This document shows, in pieces, positions 46,601 to 58,600 of a stretch of DNA of 64,000 nucleotides. Origin of the DNA: Ornithodoros turicata (taxonomy: Eukaryota > Arthropoda > Arachnida > Ixodida > Argasidae); contig NC_088202.1 of assembly GCF_037126465.1 (NCBI RefSeq), positions 106,361,962 through 106,425,961 of the forward strand. The letters run 5' to 3'. Each line of letters opens with the position of its first letter. Position 1 is the stretch's first letter. The notes below the pieces were generated by a model. The model saw only the letters and a list, made by a program, of their open reading frames with translations, ran no database searches and was not told the DNA's origin. A program made the position numbers and the translations under genes.

Positions 46601-49600
46601 AGCCATCGTCTGCCTCATGAAGATTGATTGATTGATTGATGTGTTTAATGGCACAAAGGCAACAAAGGCCATAGAGCGCCAAAACCATGGTGAGCGTGTC
46701 GGAGATGATTATGGGAAAGATGATGTGAGAGAGAGTGTGTGGTAGTTAAAATCTATCTACAGGTATGAGCGATGAGATTGACGAGGATAAGAGAGAGAAG
46801 AGGATGACGACAACAAGCAAGCTAGTGTGACAATGTGTGACAAAAGTGTGACAATGAGATATTTACATGAGTTCAGTGATATTGGATAAAAGCGGAGCAA
46901 TGCTTATCATCTACATCTGACTAAGAAACCCACATGTGGTCAGAAATTTAATGACGTTATCAAACGGCACAAGAGGAGTGTCACCCAGTAGAAGGGCTGG
47001 CCTCATGAAGAGGTGTGCCAATCTTATTGCCTGATGGTCGTTGTGATGGTCGCGCTCGTGATCGCTCTGGTGGTCACGTTCTGGTGGTCAGGAGGTCACG
47101 GAGCAGGGAGCAGCTACCGTGGCTCAGTGGCTAGCGTGCTGGCCTGCCACGTCGAGACTGGGAGGTACTCGGGTTTGAATCCCGGTGCAGGCTGTGCTGC
47201 CTGTGGTTTTTCTGGGTTTTCCTCGGACACTATCAGACATATGTCGGTTCAGACAGATTCCCTTAGAAGTCGGTTCAGGACGCACATTCCCCCTGAGCGT
47301 TAGCCGTGACGTTGCCCACCTCAGTGAGGCCGACAACGGCGAACCCTTTCAGCAGTACCACCACCACTACGGTGCAGGAGCAGCACTTACGCGCTCTGGA
47401 GCTTGAGAGTCCATCAAGAGCGCCGCGCTCCGGAAAAGGAGTGACTTCGTGACCGTTATTGACAGAGCAAGAAAAAAAGTGCCGTCGCCGAGCGAATTGA
47501 TCTCAAACGACGAACGAAACTTGCGAATCCAATCCGAACCAATCAGTGGAACACGACTTCGCCGCCGCGGAGCAAAGAAAAAATGCCGCTCTAGATCGAC
47601 CAGTCGAATTCGCCATAATGCCTAGCTCACAGTGAAACTTCTCTCCTTTGCTGGTACCGTGGTACGGTACCTATCGAGTGCGGATGCGATTATCGTATGC
47701 GACACGCTGTTCAGACGCATGCGTTCTTGATACGGAAAATGTTTGTGTTTGACCAATCACGCCTTCACTCCACCACGACTCCACTCTCTCCAGTCAGCCA
47801 TGAACGGGCAGTGATGCGCGCTTACGCGGTGCGCCTGTGCTGGTCAGCTGCGTAGCCGAAGGTCGACGCATGGAGTTCGGTTACAGTGTACTATTACAAT
47901 GTTCACTATATAGTTCGGTTCAGCCCAATGCTTGCGGTGCGTAAGCTTTTCGGTTCGCCTGTAGCGCCTCAAGAGAGGAGGACAACGGGGAAGGCCGACG
48001 ACCAGAACAGGAATAATTTATTCGCAGCGCGCGGGCTAACGAGCCCGCTACGCACGAGCTGGGGGTGGCGCACTAAGGGGTTCGTGGCGGGATTTTAAGA
48101 AGTCGCGCGAAGGCGGCAGCATCCGAGGAGTTTCGTGAGTGCTCGGAACGGGGCTGATTCGAATTGGCCTCCTCTGTCAGTGATGAAGTCCGAAGGAACT
48201 CCGAAACGGCTGACTCAAGTCTGACGAAGGCGGAAGCCACGGATAGGGCTGACATGTCAGCGAGAGGGACGGCTGCTGGCCAACGTGTGAAACGATCGAT
48301 GCACGTCAGGATGTACAGTTTCCCTTCAGAGAGATGCAGGGGGCCGATGATGTCAATGTGCACCTTATCAAAAGGGGCGTCGGGACGAAAAACGGGTCAG
48401 AGGTGTGCTGGTGTGACGGTGGACTTTGCAACGCTGGCAAGTAAGGCAGCTACGTGCCCAGCGATGAACGTCTTCGTTGATGCCGGGCCAGACGCAACAC
48501 GCTGAAATTAACGTGACAGTACGCTTGACACCGGGATGGGCGATGTTATGAAGGCTTTCGAAAAGCGCTTCCCGAAGGCTTGCGGGAACAAAAGGGCGCA
48601 GGGTGCCGGACGAAGTGTCGCAGGCGACAGGCAAAACCGTCCCAGGGTTGTGCAAGTCTTCGAGAATCAAGGCCGACGGGGAACGCCGAAGTTCTTCGAG
48701 CTCGCCGTCAGCTTGCTGGAGCTGTGCTAGGCGGTCGATGGAGAAGTCTAGTCGCAGCCAGTCGGAACGTCTGCAGGAACGTTGTCGGAGGCTTTGATGT
48801 GACGGACGTCCGAACAGAACTCTGACAGGAACGAGAGATGACTGATTTCTCGCGGCGAGTAGCGAAAAATTGATTTCTGGAAAGCAGCAGCAAGCGGCTT
48901 GTGGTCCGTAAGCAACGTGAAGGACCGACAGTGGCGCACAGACAGATAAGCTCCCAGGAGTTCACAACCAAAGGTACTGTAGTTGGCCTGGGTGGCAGAG
49001 AGCTTCTTGGAGAAAAAAGGCGATGGGGCGGCAATGACCGGAAATGTGCTGCTGAAGAACTGCCCCGACAGCCTTGCTGGAGGCATCAACCATGAGGGTT
49101 GTGGGGGCATCATGAGCAGTGTGAGCTAGTAAACTAGCATTTGCGAGGCCTGATTTCGCTTGGTCGAATGCCATCTGACGCTCGGAAGACCAATCCAGGA
49201 CAGCAGAAGTCTGCTCCGGAAGCTTCAGCATCTCCTCAAGCGGGTGGAGGATCGAGGCGCAATGAGGAATGAATCTCCGACAGAAGTTGATTAGACCAAG
49301 AAATCTGCGGAGTTGACGAACGGAGATGGGGCGCGGAAGGTACCAAGGAGGTCGAGGGAGGTGCTGCTACGCAGAACGAGTCTTAAGCGAAGATGTTGAA
49401 TATGCCCCTCTTCGGAAGAACTGGCCACCAGAATTTCGGCCACGTACTCGAAAACGAATGGTAGACCTCTTGTCACAGTGTTAATGAATCTTTGAAAAGT
49501 CTGGGCAGCGTTGCAGAGCCCAAATGGCATCTTGATGAACTCGAACAGGCCGAAAGGTGTTGTGATGGCAGTTTTCGGTATGTCCTCAGGAGCCATGGGA

Positions 49601-52600
49601 ATTTGGTGGTAAGCCTTTCGTAGGTCGATCTTGGAGAACCATGCAAACCAGCCGTAAAGTCGTGGATTTTGGGAAGCGGGTAGCGGTGGGGAACGATTTT
49701 GACGTTCAAGGCCCTGTAATTACCACATGATCGCCAGTCGCCCGTTTTCTTGGGAACCATGTGAAGTGCTGAAGACCAGCTGCTGTCAGGAGGTCGAGCG
49801 ATGCCGATTTCAAGCATGTGCTCGAACTCCTGACGGGCGATGACGAGCTTCTCTGGTGCAAGACGACGTGGTTTGACATGGGAGGGATGTCCCGTGGTGG
49901 CTATGCGGTGTACAACATCGTGTTGCACGGGACGAGTCCAGTCAGGAGGCTAGGTAAGGTTGGGGAACTCGGCGAGCAACGTTCAGTAAACCGATTGCGG
50001 GCTGTCTGGTTTAATGTCAAGTACGCTGTGCCGTGCAGGATGGCGTGGCTTCAGAATGCTAGCCACAGAAAGCGTCGTTGTTGAGTCGACAAGACGCCGG
50101 CGGGCGGTGTCAACCATGAGGCAGAAGTGGTTCAAGTCGTCCACGCCAAGAATGGGGTGCGTGACGGCGGCCACGGTGAAAATCCAGCGGAATTGCCGGC
50201 GCAAACCCAAGTCCAGAGCCAGGGACCTCTCAGCATAGACTGGAATGGCGGTGCCGTTGACTGCGGAGAGGTGATGAATGGGGAAACGTCGATGGTCCAG
50301 GCCGCTTGCAGGCAACACACTGACTTGAGCACCCGTGTCGACGAGAAAACGAACGTCGAAACGAAAATCAGGCGACAGGTTGGGAATCTCGAGGATCGCT
50401 CGCCGCCGTTAGTGATCCTCCCTGCCGTTTCCCGGCCAGCCACAGGGGCTGATGCAGTTGCGTGCGGAAGCGCTGAATTTTGCGTGATACCAGCAAGGCG
50501 GAAGACATGGGCCGGAGGAGGGGTTGGGGAGCGGGACGTTCTTCGTCGTTTGACACAAGGAGAACGGCAGAAGCGGGCCCCGTGCGAGAGGCAGCGTGGT
50601 GATGGTGAACGATTGGGGGACAACGCTGAGGCCATCCCGTCCGATAACCGCCGAATTTCTTCCGTAAGAGTAGCCACTTGTGAGGAAGAGGGCTCAGCCG
50701 CCAAGGTGCCTTGTACAGGTGTTGGGGCGACGGTCGGAACCGAAGGAACAACGTAGACGGTGGAGAGCTGACTTCAATGACCTTGTCCGCAAGCTTGGCA
50801 ATGGCTGAGAGATCGAGGTCAGTGGCAGTGGCCAGAACCATCTGCACTTGGCTGGGGAGCCGCTTGAGGAGGAGCTCCATGAAGAGGGCGCGATGGAACG
50901 ACGCCGCGCGACCCAAGAAGATGTGCCGAAGCATCTGGGAAGGCCTTCGATCACGTCCGTGTCACCAGTGTAGCGCCTCAAGATTTTAGGAAAAAATCTT
51001 CCCGGAAACAGCACCGCAAGCGATGCTGCCCCGACGGCAGTTTAATAGGCCGCGCGTTCAAAGAGAAGGACAACCGGGAAGGCCGACAACCAGAACAGGA
51101 ATAATTTATTTGCAGCGCGCGGGCTAACGAGCACGGCTCGTAACGCAGCGATGACGATCGGTTTGTCGGCACTTCGTTGTCATGACAACCGTGCCATCCG
51201 TACCGTATCCGTGCATCCGCGCATCCGTAACGCGTGAAGCTGCAACAGTGTGAACTAGGCATTAGAGTGGCGTATACGCGTCACGATATGTTTCCTCCAC
51301 AGTGCTGGGCAAAAATCGACTGAGTGGTACACTTATTTACAATTTCTTTTAAATGCACGTACTATCGATGTTACGTACTTTGTTGTACGATGTTGTACGA
51401 TGTTACGTACTTAGAACCATACTCAAAACGGCTGAATACAAACACCAACCAGGATTACAATTTCACTCACACTTTAGCGTAATTCACATAAGCTTAACTA
51501 CGCACCAGCACATACACGTCTCACCTTTCACCTTGACTACCAAAGTTTATTTCTTCCTTTCTTTCTTTCTTTTTTTCAGAAACTTGTGGTCAGCCACTCG
51601 GCATGGCTTCTGAAGAGATATTTGACGCCCAGTTGCAAGCATCTTCCGTTGACGATTCGGGACCCTATCATTTCACCAACGCGCGTTTGAACGCCGAGTA
51701 TGGCTGGTGTGCGTCACCTTCGGACACACAGCGCTACATTCAGGTGCATTTAAACATCACTTCTCAATTAATCTGCAGAACGATCGCCAATGTCCTTTTA
51801 TTTTTTATGTTATTTTATTTTTCTCCATATTTTTTAATTTACTTATCAACTTATAATCGTTTTATTTTTTAATAAACGCGCACTGTATGGCTTTTCAGAT
51901 AGACCTTCAGAACCACACACGTATCACGGGGATCATTCTCCAAGGTATGACTACTCCAGTGAGAAGCGGCTACGTGGTCACTTTTCACTTGACGCTCAGC
52001 AACGATAGTATCTACTGGACATCAGAAGAAGAGCCCGTGGGGCATCGAAAAGTACGCGTATGTTCTTCCCATGCATGAAGGAATGAAAGGAAGTTCCCAA
52101 TTCTACCGCAAATTGAAGCTGGGATTAGGGATAGCTATGTGACGTCAACGCGAGATTTTCGGTTGCGGTTGTACTACTGCCAGCATGGCGTAGTTTCGGA
52201 ATTTTTGGTGAGGTGTGATCACAGCGCGTCACAGCGACCCTAAAGTGGCGTGTGCGGAACCTTCTCATTGGCTTCCTCAGGTAACATCACCCTCACAAAG
52301 CTCCAATTGAGGTAAAACGCATCCCCTTTTGATGTGACTTGCCTCTTGCTTTTCTCGTCTCTGGAATTCCCTTCAGGTGCCTCGTCTTAGTCCTCAACTT
52401 ATCCATTGGATCAAGTTAAAATGTCAAAAAGTACGCGCTGGACCTACTTGGAATGCCTCTCGACTTGCTGCCGGACGTTGTAGTTCCAGCTTGAGACTGG
52501 AGTACGTAAAGCAAACCCGCATGTGTGCTCTGGGGGGCATGAGTCCAAACCTGCTCTACTAGGCTAGATATAGATGCTCCGTTTATTGAAGACTGCGTAC

Positions 52601-55600
52601 ACAGTCGTTTGTCTTTTGTTTTGCCTTTTAATGAGTTAGCATTAGAATCCTCGCTACGAAAGAATCGCGGCGTGTCTCTCTGTAGCCACGGCGCGGCGCG
52701 CATGCGCGGTGAATGGAGAGGGAAGGAGAGAAGAAGAGGGTGCGTGGAGGGCGCGATGCGGCGCCTGCGCGTCGGCAGTGCAGCTGTGGTGATCGGCAGG
52801 TTTAGACGTGTCTGCGTGGGCGCGCCATGTGTTTTTATGAAAGCTGTGCGAAGAAGCGGCGACGAAAGAAGGCTGAAGCTGCGAGACGGCGCCGTCAAGC
52901 TGAATCGGAGGAAGCCCGAAAGACACGTTTGGCTGCAGATGCTGTCTTGCGTTAGCGTTGTGTAGGGTCGTGTGAACGGTTGTGAAGGGGAGTTCCCAAA
53001 GGGTTTTCGAGTTTTAATGCTAATGCATTTCCGTCGGATCCACCAAGGGATCGACAATGATTTTTTCTTTGTATATTTGTTTGTCTGTGCGTGCGTGTGT
53101 TTTCCGGCATGGTGAAAAAAACAAGGAGTGAACCTTTCGCCGAACGACACATTTGGAGCATTGCGATTAGACTGGAAAGACGTCACTCCTGGATACACGT
53201 AGCTTAATGCGTGGTGTAGTTCGTTTGACACAGTGTGCACTCTCAGAAAAATATATATATATATATAGTAAGTCCAACTCTTTTGGCAGTGTAAGATCTG
53301 TGTGACTGGAGTTCATTCTTATGTAGGGTAACGTTCACTCTTCTTTTGAAAGGCTTGAATGTTATGCTGCCGTCTAGGAGTGTGACCTAACTGCTTATGG
53401 GAGTAAAAATTACTCTGTTGGGGTACGGGGTAAGCTTACGTTACCTTGTGTCACTGACGTCACTCCGTTATTGTTTTTGTTTTTTTCTTTTTTATGAAGA
53501 GTGTCCCCATTCAATGCTCATGCTCTGTGTATGAAGTCGTACTGGGTGTACCCGCACTAATACGGATACCACAAGGACGGCTCACTAATATCATCGGCAC
53601 TACAGCCAGCGCAGCATAGCCACGCTAGGCTTTGAGGCAGCACAGCTCTGCGCCCCTGCTGCGGCTCGAGCGGATGCTTTCAGAAAAGTCTTTGACGTAA
53701 AATATCATACGCATCCTTTAGAGACCTGTAAAACCAGCAATAAGGCACCATAAATTTCGTTCTATTTGAAAGAAACAGAGTCCCTTGTCCGAAAAAATTG
53801 GCTTTGAAAGAAATTTAGTTTCCAGCTACGTTTTCTACTAGTATGCAACAGCCACGTCCGCAGCTGTTTAACAGACAAACGCCTCTCAATTCCTAAACAA
53901 TATTTGGAAATTGCATGCAGGCTAGGAGAAGGAATCTCGGAAGAGAATCTCATTTAGAACAATGAGGTGTGAGAGAAGGATATATCCGAGAAGGACAGTT
54001 GCTGTCTCTGTACCTTTGCACTGTTTTAGTGTATATTTGTGCTATTTCATGTGTAACGGGAATGTTAGCTGGGCAAACTGAGCCTCAGAAGAGTAATGCG
54101 GAGTGATCAGCATAAATACCAGCAAAAAAGAACAGAAAGAGAGTAAAAGTAACAGTTATACATTCCATTTACTCTCCCCCTGTACAGAGTGTGTGCGCAG
54201 TTGTAACACCGAAGTGCAGCTCACTGCTGGTTATTCGTGCCTTTGCTGACATTGATGCGCAATTGCAAGTCGAGAAACCATCAGGAATAGGAAAGATATT
54301 TTACTTCCCTTCACTACACACCGACGAGAAACAGCCCAATACATGAAACATGTCTGTGATACGGCGGATAGGCACAATGTTGCGCACACATTCCAGAAGG
54401 ATCGCCAATGAAGCAAACATGTATGTCCCTTTAAGCCCCGTTTTTCTCACTTTCAAGGCCAACGTGTACTTTCCCAAGGTCGCTGAAATTTAAACGTTAC
54501 CATGTGCGTTAGTATGCTGTAATGTTTAGTGCCGCAACCGATAAACGTTTGGCAATTAGTCACTGCAATATACGCCCGCGTCCGCAAAATGTGATTACGC
54601 CAACATGTACAGGGTGTGTGCAGAAAAACGTGACCCGCATTTAGGCACATAGCTTGTTGCCTACCTAACTAACGAACTTCCGGTGGCGCACGACGGCGCA
54701 TTTATGCGTGCGAAATCTGCAGAAAAATTGTGGAAGCCTTATTCATCTTAAAAAATAAACGGGACAACGAAAACGTCGGCTTCCGTGCATCAGAATAGGG
54801 CAACATGGTGGACAACAGGGTGTATGTGAAAGGGCAACATGGTGCACGTAGGAGAGTTGTGTTCAAGTACCGCTAGGGGAGCTATCGGTGCATAAATCGA
54901 AACGATGTCCCACATTTGATGCTCATCGGCAGTACTCTTAGCGGTGTCTGCACATAACTCTCCTGAGACCGAAATGCACTACCATGCACTGTCATGACCG
55001 CCCTATTCTAATGCATGGAAGCCCATGTTTTCGCGCTCTGTTTATTTTTTTACACTGAGTGTGGCTTCCAGGATTTTGTTGTAGCTTTCGCACGCATAAA
55101 TACGCCGCCGTGCGCCACCGGAAGTTCCTCGGCTAAGTAGACAACGAGTTACATGTAAAAATGCGGGTCACGTTTTTCTGCACACACCCTGTACATGTAG
55201 GCGTCTGTAGAGCCGTCCAATGCAATGTAGCAGGAACAGGGACTGAACGGTCCGTTACTACGGCCCTGATCCCGACCTGTTGGTGGTGATGGTGGTGGTA
55301 CGATGTTCGAGCTGTTGTTTATTTCATTTTTGTCATCATCACTTTCTCATCATTTTCAATGACGAGAAATAAGACAGCGATTCGCTTTAGCATCGTTGAA
55401 AACCCCCAAGGCATCGTGATTCACCTGTATGTGAGTTTGTGTCCGGTGTCCGCGTACCATTTCCTCAATAAACCTGATTTACTCTGTCGTGCAGGTCTAC
55501 GAATGCCACCAATGTGAGCTGTCGACCTTCAGTGCAGACCAACCAGTTCGCTATAACCTCCTTAGAGGACTCGTTGCAAGATATGTAAAGCTGCAGATCT

Positions 55601-58600
55601 TAACATGGAAGAAGGCCCCTTGCTTGCGACTGGAACTCATTGGATGCCGGTGGCGTGGTAACGAGAACTTGAGATCTTATTTTGTCCTTTATCTTTGTAT
55701 CAAAAGCGGTAAGCTTCATATGGCCAACCAGCGTCAGCAGTTGTGTAGGTCCGTCCATGACAATGACAGCAGCGAAAGAAACAGCGAAAAACAGCTAAAG
55801 TAGGCACGATGAGGACAAGGCGTCGTAAGGGCACGGAAGAAGAACAGGCGCGCGAGAGCTGTGCCACCAGATGCGCCGCCAGCTGTATAGGACGTGACGT
55901 CAGAAGTTTACATTGAAAGGCGTATGACGAGGTGGTCTCTGCGGGCTCGTCAGTGCATAGTATTCAGCCTTTACAATGCCACCGAAATGGCGCTGTGAAA
56001 TTATGCTACAACAAGAGTAACAATGAAAAAACAATGAAATGATTTCACAAAACATTAAGAGCCTCCAATAAAAATCTAATGGCATTTCAGAACGAGTTTC
56101 GCTAAAATTTACTGTCAACAGTGGCCTTATAAAGCTCCCGCATGGAAATGTGTTTGGCAGAATGCCCAAGGAGACAGCCAAAGTTTTACTCTTCCTCAGA
56201 GCTACCTTTCTGTTACAGTCATCCCTTTATTTCCTTTAATGCGGCTGCATTCTTGCAGTCAATTGTGGCGCAACCCACACTGCAACAGAAGGGGCCATCT
56301 CTTCGCCAAACTACCCGTTTTATTACGGGCAAGATAAAAGCTGCACATGGAAAATCCTACCGCCCCCTGGAAAGCATGTCTGGCTGAGTTTCATCATATT
56401 TGATCTGGCACAGCGTGAAGCCTCTTCGAAAGCGGGGAAGTGCAAGGTAAAGCCTCTGGGTTAGAATTTAGAAACCGTGCTCACACTGCTTACATAATGA
56501 GGATATGTCAGCACACACTGTCATAGGTGCAAATGAAACATGTCTGGTACTATTAGGACGAACTGCTACTGTATCCTGATCGTACGAGGAGCGGCAACAG
56601 TTCCAGCGCTATCCGTTCGCCAGATGGCATCACCTTTCCAAAAGAAATAATATCAAACGGCCCAATGGAGATACACCTGGAAACCTGCTTCCGTTATTCC
56701 ATCAGCAGATACAGCGGGTTCTACGCAACGTATAAGTTTACAGGTAAAAGTTCTGGTCTCATGTGGTCACGCCCTTTGACATATCGTTGGAGCACAAAGA
56801 GTTGATCTTCCTGATAGAGGTTGACAAGATACATACCGGTGGTGTTTGACCGTTGTTACGAAAATAATAGAAACATATTATGCGGCTGAAAAGCTAGCGC
56901 TCGAGCACTTAGCACAGTGTTATATCCCCGACCCTTCTGATGGCCCTCATGAATTTTAGCGTAGGAATAATTTGGCATTTGTTCCGTATAACAACATATA
57001 GGAGTTCTTTTTACGGTCCCTATTACAAAGAAATGTTTCGATGCAGTTAAAGGGGCACTAAAGTGTAAACATTTGTCTAAAGATGCCGTTATACCTCGAC
57101 ACAACACAAAAGGAACATTCTTCCACTGCGTCATTCGTGATTTAGGAACCAAAGAAACGCAATTTACGCTTTCCCTCTTCCTGTCCTTCTCAAAAAGGGC
57201 GAGAATGCGCAACGCTCTGTCATTGGTCTCCTCAAACGATTTGCCCAATCATTGCGGGAAATCGTTGATTCTAATCCGAGGCCTCCTCGCACCGTCGCGA
57301 GGGAGTGGGAAAGCGTTGAGGAATCTTTGTACTTTATTGCCCCCTCAAGGGACACTGTGGTTTGCTTTGCCACTCAAAACTGTCTCGCGACGTAAAGCCA
57401 CGAATTATTACCATTTGCGCACTGTTGCCTTACTTTCCCTATCACAAAAAAAAAGAAGAAGAAGGAAAACCCTAATGACATGTATCAATCGGTCTTGTTC
57501 ACATGTGAACTGATATTACGGTCCGCGGCCTCTTTTGTGTTGTCCCTCTGCTTCTTGGACTGGAAACAGTTCATGGAAAATGCTGCGGCGACCAGAGCAA
57601 AACTCGTTTCAAGTGCCAGCTAATCTTCTTTGTCTTGATACAGTAGGATGCAGTAGTTGGAACAAGCAGAATTAACTTTTTTTTTTACATTTATGTCTGT
57701 CGTTCCAAAGATTGCCCAGGTTGTGGCATGGGAGACTATTACTGCGAGTCCACACACGTCTGCGACGCTCAGTGTGGCCACATCGTCTCTATCGGCTACC
57801 CAAAGCCGTACATGGGTAGTCATCGGTGTAGTTGGCTCATCTCGGCACCACCGTCGCACTACATCAATGTCACATTGCATGACTTTGACATTCCCAGCGC
57901 CGAACGTTGCACAACAGACTACGTTGAGTTCTTCGACGGGAAGGATCACGAAAAAGATAATTTAATCGGCGAGTATCCGTTACCTTAGAAATTTTGTCTG
58001 TATTTCTCTATTCATTTTGTAAATATTCTTGTTTGTACCCCCAGGAAGGTATTGCAACAATTCCATTCCACCACGGCACATTGTTTCCAGTTGGAACACG
58101 CTGTCGATCGTCTTCTCGAGTGACTACAAAGGGTCGGGTCGAGGCTTCGCTCTCTCCTACCAAGCACTCAGTTTCCAGCTACCTTCAGGGCTCAACGAAC
58201 TTAACTTCGATAGTAGGTCTAGTCACCTTTTGGAAATTTACGTAAGCTTTGTCACGTGCCAAGCCGAATAAACTTGACTCCTGCGGCCGTTCTTGGGCAC
58301 ATTAAACTCATTCATTCATAACATTATAAATCCTTGACGTTGGCAACATATGCCTGAGGTTGGGGACAAGACAAATGGACAGAACACAGAAACGAACAGC
58401 ACAAGAGAAGACTCAAGCGAGCAATGCTTTAATACATTAGGTGTAACGATAAAATTCAGAGACAATGAGGGGAAAATCGACGTCTTCTTTCCCCTCCTTT
58501 CTTTGCCTCTTTGCTTTTTCTTCTGTATTAAAGTTTCGTTGCTCGTGTGAGTCTTGTCTTGTGTTGTTCGTTTCTCTGTTGTGTCCAATTCTCTTTTCCC

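Larger units (their letters stand above)
47960..51140 (-). mobile_element. Ty3/gypsy LTR retrotransposon, degenerate
   Basis: LTR-related ends lie at 47960-48060 and 50969-51140 (TGTAGCGCCTCAAGA..., AGAACAGGAATAATTTATT, AGCGCGCGGGCTAACGAG). On the minus strand from the right come a gag-like stretch ([20 protein letters not shown]), protease-like ([12 protein letters not shown]), reverse transcriptase ([20 protein letters not shown], with the usual Y-x-D-D region mutated), RNase H ([27 protein letters not shown]) and integrase ([31 protein letters not shown]). Many frameshifts are present, and the integrase core is cut off before its C-terminal part, just before the left LTR. No envelope gene was seen. 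Confidence 0.92.

Noticed and set aside
47113..47200. tRNA gene
   Set aside because: A- and B-boxes are good, but it is continuous with a SINE body and tail and the tRNA stems are not maintained.
47960..51140. Endogenous retrovirus with envelope
   Set aside because: Only gag-pol-type remnants between shortened LTRs were seen. No envelope-like frame exists between integrase and the left LTR.
52416..53240. 274-codon open frame on the minus strand
   Set aside because: Ser/Thr/Arg-rich text with no domain, no splice context and repeat-like DNA below it. It lies in an intron of the host gene and is probably chance.
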